Below are positions 1-7,465 of a stretch of 15,251 nt of DNA, piece after piece; position 1 is the stretch's first letter; every line of letters starts with the position of its first letter. The translations under genes were made by a program, and so were the position numbers. A model generated the notes under the pieces. It did not search any database. It was not told the origin of the DNA and saw only the letters and a list, made by a program, of their open reading frames with translations. Source of the DNA: Candidatus Omnitrophota bacterium. GTDB lineage: Bacteria; Omnitrophota; Gorgyraeia; Duberdicusellales; 4484-171. The stretch covers positions 1 through 15,251 of the forward strand of contig JAQTUC010000021.1 of assembly GCA_028710385.1 (NCBI GenBank). The letters run 5' to 3'.

Positions 1-1172
1 TTTGCATACTCGCGGCTTTGGCTGTTTTTATTTCTATTTTTGTCGCGATTACGCTTAGGCTCCCTGGCTACGCAATCCCCGCGATAGGCTTTGCCATATT
101 AATTACGCTTTTATTTGATAATCTTGAATTTTCATTTCTTTTTTCGCTGTTTTTCTTTTCCCTGGGCGCTAGCATTGAAGGCGGGAACCTTACGGTAGGA
201 ACAAGCCTTTTTGCCGGAGCCTTAAGCGCGTCGCTTTTGTCTTTCCGCGTGAGAAAGCGTTTTGAAGTAATAAAGGCAGGCGTTGTCGCCGGCTTTATCC
301 AGTTTCTGGTTGCTTTCGTAATTGAAAAAGTTAAAAGCGAACAGGGCTTTGTTCTTGAGCTGAGCCCAAATCTTAATCTTCTGGCTATATGCCTTTTAAA
401 CGGAATAGTTGCGTCGGTTGTTCTTGTAATTCTCCCTATTTTTGAATATATTTTTAAGGTTGTTACAAACCCGTCTTTGCTTGAGCTTTCTGATTTAAAC
501 CATCCGCTGTTAAGAAGGTTAATACTTGAAGCGCCCGGAACATACCAGCATTCTCTGGTTGTCGCAAATTTAAGCGAGGCAGCAGCAGAGTCAATAGGAG
601 CGAATGCGCTTTTGGCGCGGGTAGGCTCTTATTACCACGATGTAGGCAAAATGATAAAGCCTAATTATTTCGTGGAAAATATCGTGGGAGTTAAGGACGT
701 GCATAAGGACCTTAAGCCTTCAATGAGCAAGCTTATTATCATAAACCACGTAAAAGACGGCGTTGACCTTGCCAAAAAATACCATATCAACTCCAGAATC
801 ATAGATTTTATCAGCGAGCACCACGGTAAAAGCCTTGTCTATTATTTTTATCAAAGGGCAAAAGAGCTTGAGCCGGGAGAGAGCCACGAAGAAGAATACC
901 GCTACGGCGGGCCAAAGCCCCAGAGCAAAGAAACAGCTATTGTTTCTTTGGCTGATACAATTGAGGCTCTGTCGCGCACCATGGATGAGCCTACCCCCTC
1001 AAGGCTTGAAGAAATGGTCAGGGAAGTCGTAAGAAAAAGATTTATGGACGGAGAGCTTGATGAAAGCAATTTAACGCTTAAAGACCTTGAAAGAGTTACC
1101 CAGAAATTTATCCACGTCCTTAACGCGCTTTTCCACACCCGCATAAATTATCCTAAAGATGAGCCGCGCTAA
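1..1172 (+). CDS. pgpH: 7TM-HD cyclic-di-AMP phosphodiesterase, PgpH/YqfF family (5' partial)
   Basis: The frame is open from base 3 without a stop, so the gene begins upstream; about 389 C-terminal residues are visible, against roughly 700 or more in the full family. The first ~155 visible residues form about six hydrophobic segments, matching the 7TM region. A cytosolic HD domain follows, with a metal-binding His in TYQHS (codon at 549), the HD pair in YYHDVGK (636-641), a later NHVKDG, EHHG, and an Asp in SLADTIEA. In Listeria and other bacteria this family hydrolyses c-di-AMP at the inner membrane. The missing N-terminus should carry the extracellular 7TMR-HDED domain. The gene overlaps ybeY by 14 bp, and the pgpH-ybeY order is a common bacterial arrangement, often preceded by phoH. 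The TTG at 18 is only an internal codon, not the start. Family assignment is firm; the substrate is inferred from homologues. Confidence 0.9.
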   Translation, partial: CILAALAVFISIFVAITLRLPGYAIPAIGFAILITLLFDNLEFSFLFSLFFFSLGASIEGGNLTVGTSLFAGALSASLLSFRVRKRFEVIKAGVVAGFIQFLVAFVIEKVKSEQGFVLELSPNLNLLAICLLNGIVASVVLVILPIFEYIFKVVTNPSLLELSDLNHPLLRRLILEAPGTYQHSLVVANLSEAAAESIGANALLARVGSYYHDVGKMIKPNYFVENIVGVKDVHKDLKPSMSKLIIINHVKDGVDLAKKYHINSRIIDFISEHHGKSLVYYFYQRAKELEPGESHEEEYRYGGPKPQSKETAIVSLADTIEALSRTMDEPTPSRLEEMVREVVRKRFMDGELDESNLTLKDLERVTQKFIHVLNALFHTRINYPKDEPR

Positions 1173-1641
1173 ATTAAAAGCAGTTGAGTCTTTTGAGATA
1201 ACAAATCAGCAGAAAGTAAAAAGAATAAACATCATAAACGCCTTTATTCTGCTTAAAGGTATTTTTTTATTTTTAAATATGCCCGAGGCTTCTGTTTCGG
1301 TTGTATTCTGCGACAATAAATTTATCCGCAGGCTGAACAGAAAATTCTTTAAGAGGGCAAATGCAACCGATGTAATTTCTTTTCCTTTAAAAGATAAAAC
1401 CTTCCCCGAATATCTCGGTGAAGTTGTTGTTTCGGTTGAGGAAGCGGTTAAGGCAGCCGAACTTTACAAAAATACCTGGCAGAAAGAGCTTGCTCTTTAC
1501 CTTATACACGGAGTTTTGCATACTTTGGGATATAACGATATAAAGAAAAAAGAAAGAGCCCTTATGGAAAAAATGCAGGAAAGGATACTTTCAAAAATAT
1601 TAAAAAAACATAAAAAAGCAGTAGAGGCATTAGGGAATTAA
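1159..1641 (+). CDS. ybeY: Endoribonuclease YbeY (rRNA maturation factor)
   Basis: This 160-residue protein is the usual YbeY size. YbeY is a zinc-dependent single-strand endoribonuclease involved in 16S rRNA 3'-end maturation and ribosome quality control. Family hallmarks are visible: TDVISFP (residues 70-76), LGEVVVS (86-92) and the metal site HGVLHTLGYND, with His117 and His121. The third ligand, usually His, is Asp127 here; an acidic residue at this position also occurs in the family, so I do not read it as inactivation. The ATG lies inside the end of pgpH (14-bp overlap), implying translational coupling. About 35 residues precede the typical homologous core, so a later start cannot be excluded, but no better ATG with a ribosome site is evident. 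The stop is 4 bp before the recO start. Confidence 0.93.
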   Translation: MSRAKLKAVESFEITNQQKVKRINIINAFILLKGIFLFLNMPEASVSVVFCDNKFIRRLNRKFFKRANATDVISFPLKDKTFPEYLGEVVVSVEEAVKAAELYKNTWQKELALYLIHGVLHTLGYNDIKKKERALMEKMQERILSKILKKHKKAVEALGN

Positions 1642-1645
1642 CGCT

Positions 1646-2365
1646 ATGGTTACGAAAGATTTGGGTTTCGTCATTAAGCGCTACAACTTCAGGGAAACAA
1701 GCGTTATAGCTTCTTTTTACACGCAGAAATACGGGAAAATTACCGGCATACTGAAAGGTTTTTATACGCAGAAAAAAGAATTTGCTTCCCACCTTGGCAG
1801 TTTAAGCCTTAACGAAATTGTGTTTTATCCTAAAAAAAGCGATGTATGGCTTGTTTCATTCGCCGACCTTGTGTGCGATTACGGCTTTTTGCGCAGCGAC
1901 CTTGCGCGCGCTTCTGTCGCGTCTGTTTTCTTGAACCTGGTTGATAAAACAATGCAGCCTCTGGATAAAAATCTTGAAGTTTTTGAGCTGCTCAGGGATT
2001 CGCTTTTTTCTCTTAAAGAGGAAAGTGCTCAAAAGTCTTTGTATGTTTTTCTCATAAAATTTCTTACTATTTCAGGCTTTAAACCGGAATTCGGAAAGTG
2101 CCTTATCTGCCATGAGCCGGCTTCTGGAGAAACGCATTTTAGCGTATCAAGAGGAGGGCTGGTTTGTAAAAAATGTAAGACAACCGAACAGGACATAAGA
2201 AGGATAGGCGCGGACACAATGGCTTCTTTATTCTATATCCAGAACAACGATTTTCCCCTGGCGCTTAGGATTAAGCCTACCCCTGAATGCGAAAAGGAAA
2301 TGGTTTATCTTTTAAGGGAGTTTCTCTGCTGCCATCTGGATATTGATATTTCAATGAATACGTGA
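1646..2365 (+). CDS. recO: DNA repair protein RecO
   Basis: RecO loads RecA onto SSB-coated single-stranded DNA together with RecR (and RecF) in gap repair. The 239 residues fit the family length. The N-terminal OB-fold is recognisable (DLGFVIKRYNFRETSVIASFYT, then GKITGILKG). A helical domain follows, then a zinc finger with two pairs, Cys152/Cys155 (CLIC) and Cys174/Cys177 (CKKC). The GGLVC context around the second pair is typical. It starts 4 bp after ybeY stops, so it is almost certainly co-transcribed with pgpH-ybeY. No Shine-Dalgarno is visible before the ATG. The stop codon sits inside the left arm of an 11-bp hairpin (2362-2399). Confidence 0.92.
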   Translation: MVTKDLGFVIKRYNFRETSVIASFYTQKYGKITGILKGFYTQKKEFASHLGSLSLNEIVFYPKKSDVWLVSFADLVCDYGFLRSDLARASVASVFLNLVDKTMQPLDKNLEVFELLRDSLFSLKEESAQKSLYVFLIKFLTISGFKPEFGKCLICHEPASGETHFSVSRGGLVCKKCKTTEQDIRRIGADTMASLFYIQNNDFPLALRIKPTPECEKEMVYLLREFLCCHLDIDISMNT

Positions 2366-2399
2366 TTTTTACAAGCCACATTGGCGTAGTAAAAATCAC
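2362..2399 (+). repeat. Hairpin overlapping the recO stop codon
   Basis: The arms gtgatttttac (2362-2372) and gtaaaaatcac (2389-2399) are perfect 11-bp reverse complements. The 16-nt loop holds a further 4-bp stem, gcca/tggc (2375-2378 with 2382-2385). The recO stop TGA (2363-2365) is in the left arm. No T-run follows, so this is not a classic intrinsic terminator. It may mark the 3' end of the mRNA or be part of the adjacent repeat element. Confidence 0.6.
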
Positions 2400-2404
2400 A
2401 GTGT

Positions 2405-2522
2405 GAATTGAACCAGCACTTATTTTTGTAATAACATTAATTTGTATAACAAAAGGTTGTGTTAGAAAGACTTTCTTAATTTTATTCAAACATGCTTTCA
2501 AAAATAAGTGCTGGGTCAATTC
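2405..2522. repeat. 118-bp element with 24-bp inverted terminal repeats (MITE-like)
   Basis: The left arm (2405-2428, starting gaattgaaccagcac) and right arm (2499-2522, ending ctgggtcaattc) are reverse complements at 23 of 24 positions. The mismatch is at 2412 versus 2515. The 70-bp interior has no ORF of note and holds a small palindrome, agaaag-a-ctttct (2465-2477). Size, terminal inverted repeats and intergenic position fit a non-autonomous miniature transposable element, or a REP/RAYT-type repeat. I see no clear target-site duplication at the edges (left flank ...cagtgt, right flank ggctac...). A plain long hairpin in RNA is the alternative. The inverted repeat is certain; the mobile nature is inferred. 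Confidence 0.6.
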
Positions 2523-2558
2523 GGCTACGCAACCTTTTAAGTTGAAGGCGCAGAAAAG

Positions 2559-2587
2559 TTGCTGCCTCATTAACTTCCTGATATAAT
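2559..2587 (+). promoter_or_regulatory. Predicted sigma-70 promoter of queF (leaderless)
   Basis: TTGCTG (2559-2564), a 17-bp spacer and a perfect TATAAT (2582-2587). The expected transcription start, about 7 bp after the -10, falls at 2594-2595, which is the A of the queF ATG. The transcript should therefore have no 5' leader. No Shine-Dalgarno is present, which agrees. Confidence 0.6.
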
Positions 2588-2594
2588 AACGGCT

Positions 2595-3026
2595 ATGATT
2601 TACGAAGACAGACACATAGATCCGCTTGAAGAAAAAGCAAAAAAGACCATAGGCAAAACTTATCTTGCAAAGGATATAGACGCAAGCATTCTGCAGACAA
2701 TTAAATATGAATATCCCGGACGCAGGATAAATGTTGAGCTTAGCACCGTTGAGTTTACTTCAATCTGCCCTTTTTCAGGCCTGCCTGATTTTGCCAACCT
2801 TACCATAAATTATGTTCCAAGGGCTAAGCTGATTGAGCTTAAATCGCTTAAATATTATCTTTATTCTTACCGCAATATTAAAATATATAATGAGCATGTG
2901 GTAAGCAGGATAATGGAAGATTTAGAGAAAATACTTAAGCCTTACGAAATAAACATAATTGCGGAATTTACGGTAAGGGGCGGCATAAAAAATAAAGTAC
3001 AAGCCTCATTTAAAAGCAAAAGCTAA
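2595..3026 (+). CDS. queF: NADPH-dependent 7-cyano-7-deazaguanine (preQ0) reductase
   Basis: QueF reduces the nitrile of preQ0 to the amine preQ1, the last free-base step before insertion into tRNA for queuosine. The 143 residues match the single-domain (type I, B. subtilis-like) form. The catalytic Cys58 and Asp65 lie in TSICPFSGLPDFA. The substrate/NADPH motif appears as LIELKSLKYYLYSYRN (residues 79-94), followed by Glu100 in YNEHVV and FTVRGGI near the end. Where the B. subtilis enzyme has His-Glu, this one has Asn-Glu-His, a variant I associate with some subfamilies rather than with loss of function. No other queuosine gene and no preQ1 riboswitch is visible nearby. The 5' end is set by the promoter at 2559-2587. 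A 15-bp gap separates it from polX. Confidence 0.93.
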   Translation: MIYEDRHIDPLEEKAKKTIGKTYLAKDIDASILQTIKYEYPGRRINVELSTVEFTSICPFSGLPDFANLTINYVPRAKLIELKSLKYYLYSYRNIKIYNEHVVSRIMEDLEKILKPYEINIIAEFTVRGGIKNKVQASFKSKS

Positions 3027-3041
3027 ACTGCTTCAATCAAG

Positions 3042-4754
3042 ATGAAGAACCAGGAAGTTTCCCGCATTTTCAGGGATATTGCAAAAATACTTGAGCTACA
3101 GGGAGAAATTATTTTTAAAATCAGGGCCTATGAGCGCGCTGCCCAGGCTGTTGAAAACCTGCAGGAAGACCTTGAGGCTGTAATTGAAAAAGACGGGCTT
3201 ACTTCAATACCCGGAATAGGCAAAGATTTGTCGGAAAAAATTAAAGAGATTGTTAAGACAGGTAAGCTTAAATACTACGAGGAGCTTAAGAAAAAAGTCC
3301 CCGAGGGCCTTATAGCAATTATGGAAATACCCGGCCTTGGTCCAAAAACAGTTAAGAAGCTTTACGAGGAGCTTAGAATAGACAGCGTAGAAAAATTAGA
3401 GGAAGCTGCAAAAAGCGATAAGCTTTTAAAGCTTGAGGGCGTAAGAGAAAAAACCAAAGACAATATTTTAAGAGGCATTGAGCTGGTTAGAAAAGCAGGT
3501 GTGCGCCAGCCGCTTAATGTTGGGCTTTCCCTTGCGGGAAGTTTTGTCAATAAGCTAAAGCAGCTTAAAGAAATAGACGACATTGAAGTCGCCGGTTCGG
3601 TAAGGAGAAGAAAAGATACCATAAAAGATATAGATATACTTGTCACTTCAAAGAATCCGGCTAAAGTTATGGAAGAATTTGTGCGCCTTGGGCTGGTTAA
3701 GGAAGTTTTGGCGCACGGAGAAACAAAGTCTTCCGTGATATCAAAAGAGAATGATATGCAGGTTGATTTAAGGGTAGTTTCGCATGAGAGTTTCGGCTCG
3801 GCGCTTTTATATTTTACCGGCTCAAAGGAATTTAATATAAGGCTAAGGCAGCTTGCCATAAAATTGGGGTATAAAGTAAATGAGTACGGAGTATTTTCCG
3901 CCAAAGACAAAAAGTTGGCGGGAAGCACTGAGGAAGAAATTTTTTCTTTATTTAAAATGCCTTATATAGCGCCGGAATTAAGAGAGGACAGGGGAGAAAT
4001 TGACGCAGCGCTTAAAAAGAAACTGCCCAGGCTCGTTGAGCTTAAGGATGTTAAGGGCGATTTTCATGTCCACTCAAAATACAGCGACGGAGTAGCTTCC
4101 ATAGCTGAAATAGCGAAGGAGCTGCAGGAATTTGATTACGAATACACAGCAATATGTGACCACTCGCAAGGCCTTAAAATAGCGGGCGGGCTCTCAAAGG
4201 AAGAAGTTTATGAAAAACTTAAAGAGCTTGGAAAAGTAAACAAAAAAAGTAAAATCAGGCTTTTATCCGGCACCGAAGTTGATATAACTTCAGAAGGCAC
4301 GCTTGATTATCCGGAGAGCATTCTTAAGGAATTTGATGTTGTTGTCGCGGCTATACATTCCGGATTTAAGCAGACCAAAGAGCAGCTTACAAAAAGAATT
4401 ATTGCCGCCTGCAAGAATAAATATACAAACATTATAGCCCACCCAACAGGCAGGCTCTGGGGAGCCCGCGAAGCTTATGATATTGATATAGATGAAGTAT
4501 GCCGCGCCGCAGCCGACAACCAGGTGGCGCTTGAAATAAATTGTTATCCGAACAGGCTTGATTTTAACGATATAAACGTTATGAGGGCGAAGAAACACGG
4601 GGTTAAACTTTCTCTCGGCACCGACAGCCATCAGCTCAGCCAATTGCATTCCATGGAACTTGGCATAAGTGTTGCCAGGCGGGGGTGGCTTGAGAAGAAA
4701 GATATTATTAACAGTTTTTCTTTAAGTGAGGTGCTTAAATGGTTAAAAAAATGA
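3042..4754 (+). CDS. polX: DNA polymerase X with 3'-5' exonuclease PHP domain (PolX)
   Basis: PolX is a gap-filling repair polymerase with an added PHP-type metal nuclease; 570 residues is the standard bacterial length. An N-terminal 8-kDa-like region carries two helix-hairpin-helix motifs (SIPGIGKDLSEKI near 55-67 and EIPGLGPKTVKKL near 95-107). The nucleotidyltransferase core follows, with GSVRRRKDTIKDIDI at 185-199. Its acidic triad is Asp197, Asp199 and Asp242 (QVDLRVV). The C-terminal PHP domain has FHVHSKYSDG (His342, His344, Asp349), CDH (372-374), TEVDI (Glu412), HS (His439), AHPTGR (His467) and GTDSH (Asp528, His530). All expected metal ligands appear intact, so both activities are likely. 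It follows queF by 15 bp, and its TGA stop overlaps apbE. Confidence 0.95.
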   Translation: MKNQEVSRIFRDIAKILELQGEIIFKIRAYERAAQAVENLQEDLEAVIEKDGLTSIPGIGKDLSEKIKEIVKTGKLKYYEELKKKVPEGLIAIMEIPGLGPKTVKKLYEELRIDSVEKLEEAAKSDKLLKLEGVREKTKDNILRGIELVRKAGVRQPLNVGLSLAGSFVNKLKQLKEIDDIEVAGSVRRRKDTIKDIDILVTSKNPAKVMEEFVRLGLVKEVLAHGETKSSVISKENDMQVDLRVVSHESFGSALLYFTGSKEFNIRLRQLAIKLGYKVNEYGVFSAKDKKLAGSTEEEIFSLFKMPYIAPELREDRGEIDAALKKKLPRLVELKDVKGDFHVHSKYSDGVASIAEIAKELQEFDYEYTAICDHSQGLKIAGGLSKEEVYEKLKELGKVNKKSKIRLLSGTEVDITSEGTLDYPESILKEFDVVVAAIHSGFKQTKEQLTKRIIAACKNKYTNIIAHPTGRLWGAREAYDIDIDEVCRAAADNQVALEINCYPNRLDFNDINVMRAKKHGVKLSLGTDSHQLSQLHSMELGISVARRGWLEKKDIINSFSLSEVLKWLKK

Positions 4755-5749
4755 TTGGAAAAGTATCCGGAAAAATGCATTTTGCTTTTCTTTTTGTCTT
4801 ACCTGTGGTTATCTGCTCTGTTTTTATTATTTCCTGCGCAAAGCCAGGGTATAAAAAAGATAAATTTGTAATTGCGGGCACTTTCCTTGAAGTAGTTTCT
4901 CCCGATAACCGGGCATCGGGAATAGTGTATGAGGAATTTAAGCGGTTGGATAAAATATTTAATTTCTACGATAAGGGCTCAGAGCTCAGCCGGCTGAATA
5001 ACACCTATAATACGCCGGTAAAGGTTTCGCCGGAGCTTCTTGAAGTTTTGAGTTTATCAAAACAGCTGACTGAGATGACCAACGGAGCGTTTGACGTCAG
5101 TTACGGCAGCCTTTATGATTTCTGGAAAAATCTTATCAAGAGCGGAAATATCAAGGAGCTTCCCTCAAAAGAAACCATAGATGCTATCGTTAAGAATTGC
5201 GGAATGGACAAGATAGAAATAAATACCAAAGAATCAACAGTCACAATCAAAAAAGAAGGGCTTAAAATTGACTTAGGCGCAATCGCTGAAGGCTATATGG
5301 TGGATAAGGCGGCGCTTCAATTAAGGAAGAAAGGAATAACCAGCGCTCTTATAAACGCAGGAGGAGATATCTATTGTTTGGGAACTAACCGCGGTTATCC
5401 GTGGAGGGTGGGGATAAAAAAACCCGGCGTGGTTGAAGGTGTGATTGAAAACGAAGACCTTAGCGATGAGGCAGTAACAACAAGCGGGGATTATGAGCAG
5501 TTTTTTGACCTGGCAGGCAAGCGCTATTCGCATATTATAGACCCCCGCACAGGTTATCCTGTAAGCTCGGATGTTGTGAGTGTCAGCGTTATCACCCAGA
5601 ACTGCACAACAGCCGACGGCATGGCTACGGCTTTTTTTGTGGGAGGAATTTCCGGTGTAGAGGATTTTCTTGCGAAGTATCCTTCAACAATGAGGATATT
5701 CCTGGTAACGGAGGAAGGCGGGCGTAAGAACGTCCATGTATTCAGATAA
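4739..5749 (+). CDS. apbE: FAD:protein FMN transferase, ApbE family lipoprotein
   Basis: ApbE enzymes use FAD to attach FMN covalently to Thr/Ser of exported or membrane redox proteins such as Rnf/Nqr subunits. The N-terminus has a basic start, a hydrophobic stretch and a lipobox FIISC with Cys33, so it should be a periplasm-facing lipoprotein. Family motifs appear in order: DLGAIAEGYMVD (178-189), LINAGGDI (204-211), TTSGDYEQ (247-254), HIIDPRTGYP (265-274) and TADGMATAFFVGG (291-303). The length of 336 is normal. ATG 4739 has a gaggtg 5 nt upstream (4728-4733) and overlaps polX by 16 bp. An in-frame ATG at 4751 makes a tight ATGA overlap and would trim four residues; both keep the signal peptide. 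No flavinylation target is encoded in this window. Confidence 0.93.
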   Translation: MVKKMIGKVSGKMHFAFLFVLPVVICSVFIISCAKPGYKKDKFVIAGTFLEVVSPDNRASGIVYEEFKRLDKIFNFYDKGSELSRLNNTYNTPVKVSPELLEVLSLSKQLTEMTNGAFDVSYGSLYDFWKNLIKSGNIKELPSKETIDAIVKNCGMDKIEINTKESTVTIKKEGLKIDLGAIAEGYMVDKAALQLRKKGITSALINAGGDIYCLGTNRGYPWRVGIKKPGVVEGVIENEDLSDEAVTTSGDYEQFFDLAGKRYSHIIDPRTGYPVSSDVVSVSVITQNCTTADGMATAFFVGGISGVEDFLAKYPSTMRIFLVTEEGGRKNVHVFR

Positions 5750-5763
5750 TTTAAGGCAAAAAA

Positions 5764-6621
5764 ATGAAAATTACAGTAAAAGACATTAAGGCTAAAAAAG
5801 GAAAAAGCAAAATTACCGTGCTCACCTGTTATGATTATTCTTTTGCCGGTGCGCTGGATAGCGCCGGGCTTGATATAATTCTGGTCGGAGACTCTTTGGC
5901 TAATGTTGTGCTTGGTTTTGAAGATGTAAAAAAAATAAGCCCGGCAGAAATGCTTAATCATACAAAAGCAGTAGCAACTGCTGTAGCCAAAAGCCTTGTA
6001 GTTGCTGATATGCCTTATCTGACTTACCAGAAAAATCCGGATAAGTGCCTTTACTACGCAAAAAAATTCATAAGCGCGGGAGCTGACGCAGTTAAAATAG
6101 AATGGTTTTCTTCGTGCACGAAAGTTGTAAAGACGCTTGTGAAAAATAAGATACCGGTAATGGGCCACATAGGCTTAACTCCGCAGACAGCGCATCTTTT
6201 GGGCGGGTTTAAGGTGCAGGGCAGGGATATGGAGTCAGCCAAAGAAATTGTGCGCCAGGCAAAAATCCTTTCTTCGCTTGGGGCATTTGCAATAGTTTTG
6301 GAATGCATTCCTTTCCAGCTTTCCCGTTATATCACGCAAAGCATTGATGTCCCAACCATAGGCATAGGCGCGGGCAAATTCTGCGACGGCCAGGTGCTGG
6401 TCCTTTACGATATCCTTGGTCTTTATAAGAGGATTACGCCTAAATTCGTAAGAGCTTACGCTCAATTCGCCTTACAAACGGAAAAAATAGCGTCAAGCTA
6501 CATGAAAGACGTTAAATCTGGACGTTTTCCGGGGCAGAAAGAAAGTTTTTCAATCAAAGAAAAAGAATGGGAAAAACTGCATGCTGAGCTTAAACATTTA
6601 AAGCGCAGAAAGGGCAGATAA
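5764..6621 (+). CDS. panB: 3-methyl-2-oxobutanoate hydroxymethyltransferase (PanB)
   Basis: PanB transfers a hydroxymethyl group from 5,10-methylene-THF to 2-oxoisovalerate, making ketopantoate for pantothenate and CoA. The 285-residue protein has the whole TIM-barrel signature: LTCYDYSFAGALDSAGLD, VGDSLANVVLGF, ADMPYLTY, GADAVKIEW, PVMGHIGLTPQ, LLGGFKVQGRD, LECIP and PTIGIGAG. Metal ligands equivalent to E. coli Asp45, Asp84 and Glu114 are Asp43, Asp82 and Glu113; the catalytic Glu is Glu180. It starts 14 bp after apbE stops, with only a weak aagg upstream, so it is probably co-transcribed with polX-apbE. panC and panD are not adjacent. No clear intrinsic terminator follows. Confidence 0.95.
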   Translation: MKITVKDIKAKKGKSKITVLTCYDYSFAGALDSAGLDIILVGDSLANVVLGFEDVKKISPAEMLNHTKAVATAVAKSLVVADMPYLTYQKNPDKCLYYAKKFISAGADAVKIEWFSSCTKVVKTLVKNKIPVMGHIGLTPQTAHLLGGFKVQGRDMESAKEIVRQAKILSSLGAFAIVLECIPFQLSRYITQSIDVPTIGIGAGKFCDGQVLVLYDILGLYKRITPKFVRAYAQFALQTEKIASSYMKDVKSGRFPGQKESFSIKEKEWEKLHAELKHLKRRKGR

Positions 6622-6628
6622 ACCCTGA

Positions 6629-6656
6629 TTGACTTATTCTTTTTCATTGTTAAAAT
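6629..6656 (+). promoter_or_regulatory. Predicted sigma-70 promoter of the secreted-protein gene
   Basis: TTGACT (6629-6634), a 16-bp spacer and TAAAAT (6651-6656), each 5 of 6 to consensus. The predicted start near 6663 gives a leader of about 55 nt ending in the strong ribosome site at 6703-6712. Confidence 0.55.
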
Positions 6657-6702
6657 ATTAAAGTAAGTGTTTTAAGCGGAAAAATCAATTTTTGGCTATT
6701 TT

Positions 6703-6712
6703 AAAGGAGGTG
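6703..6712 (+). promoter_or_regulatory. Strong Shine-Dalgarno
   Basis: aaaggaggtg lies 5 nt before the ATG at 6718. It is the only extended anti-16S match before any gene in this window, and suggests high translation of this one product. Confidence 0.8.
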
Positions 6713-6717
6713 TCAAA

Positions 6718-7377
6718 ATGAGAAAAGTATCAGTTGCTGTGTTCATTTTGTGTTTATTGCTTTCCTTTTCAGCTTACGGCGCGGAGAAGTATGTCCAGTC
6801 CTCGGTAGAAAAAGCGAAACAGGGTTTCACTAACTTAATTACCGGCTGGCTGGAATTACCGTATCAGATAGTCAAAGGCTATAACCATGGATTTGGAAAA
6901 CATGGAAAGAATAAAGTTGTAGGCGGCACACTCGGCATTTTCAGGGGCGTAGTTTATGGCGTGGGCCGCACTGCTGACGGAGCATACGAGGTCGCAACTT
7001 TTGCATTGCCTAACCCAAGAACCAACGAAGGAGTCGGAGTTCCTTTGGACAGCAGGTATGTTTGGGAAGAGGGCAGCCGTTATTCAATTATGAACAGCGG
7101 CCTTACCCCGGTAGGCAACAAAGTTAAAAGAGGCTTAATTAATACTGTTTTTGGAATATTTGAATTGCCCGCTCAAATCGGCAAGGGTTTCAGCGAAGAC
7201 AAGCCTGTTAAAGGTTTGGCAAAGGGCGTGCTTTTCCCGCTTGGAAGAATTTCTTCAGGCGTATATGATGTTGTTACATTTTTCCTTCCTAATGATTCAG
7301 ACGGTTACGGCTATCCTTTAACGGAAAAATATCCGTGGGATGGCTTTGAAAAAAAGAAATGGGATAGCGGCTTATAA
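6718..7377 (+). CDS. Secreted exosortase-associated TIGR04073-like protein, tandem duplication
   Basis: The 219 residues begin with a clear Sec signal peptide (basic MRK, hydrophobic 4-17, probable cleavage after AYGA, residue 22). The mature part is two copies of one domain, about 32-116 and 135-207. Each copy has KxKxG, then G-x-x-E-L-P-x-Q-I-x-K-G (43-54 and 146-157), then G-R-x-x-x-G-x-Y-[ED]-V-x-T-F-x-L-P-N (83-99 and 176-192), then P-L-x-x-x-Y-x-W (109-116 and 200-207). The domain matches what I remember of TIGR04073, a small family found in exosortase-bearing bacteria; usual members, as I recall, have one copy. The molecular function is unknown. It has its own promoter, a strong Shine-Dalgarno and a terminator, so it is an independent and probably well-expressed envelope protein. 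No exosortase or PEP-CTERM motif is visible here. Confidence 0.78.
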   Translation: MRKVSVAVFILCLLLSFSAYGAEKYVQSSVEKAKQGFTNLITGWLELPYQIVKGYNHGFGKHGKNKVVGGTLGIFRGVVYGVGRTADGAYEVATFALPNPRTNEGVGVPLDSRYVWEEGSRYSIMNSGLTPVGNKVKRGLINTVFGIFELPAQIGKGFSEDKPVKGLAKGVLFPLGRISSGVYDVVTFFLPNDSDGYGYPLTEKYPWDGFEKKKWDSGL

Positions 7378-7379
7378 TT

Positions 7380-7423
7380 AAATTACCCAGCCCTGTATCT
7401 TTATGGGTTGGGTAATTTCTTTT
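7380..7423 (+). terminator. Intrinsic terminator of the secreted-protein gene
   Basis: A 14-bp stem pairs aaattacccagccc (7380-7393) with gggttgggtaattt (7405-7418), with one G-U pair and an 11-nt loop, followed by cttttt. It begins 2 bp after the stop and isolates this gene from the purine operon. Confidence 0.9.
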
Positions 7424-7465
7424 TACAGGCTTCTGTAATTTGCGCTGATTGTGTCTGGATTTTCG

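Noticed and set aside
3362..3928. 188-codon open frame on the - strand inside polX
   Set aside because: It lies antisense to highly conserved PolX sequence, is rich in Ser/Leu/Phe as expected of an antisense frame, and has no recognisable domain.
5554..6168. 204-codon open frame on the - strand across the apbE-panB junction
   Set aside because: It is antisense to two well-conserved genes, with low-complexity Phe/Tyr/Cys-rich content and no domain.
6680..6698. aaaaat-ca-attttt palindrome after panB as a terminator
   Set aside because: The loop would be too short and the stem is only A-T pairs. It also lies between the promoter and ribosome site of the next gene.
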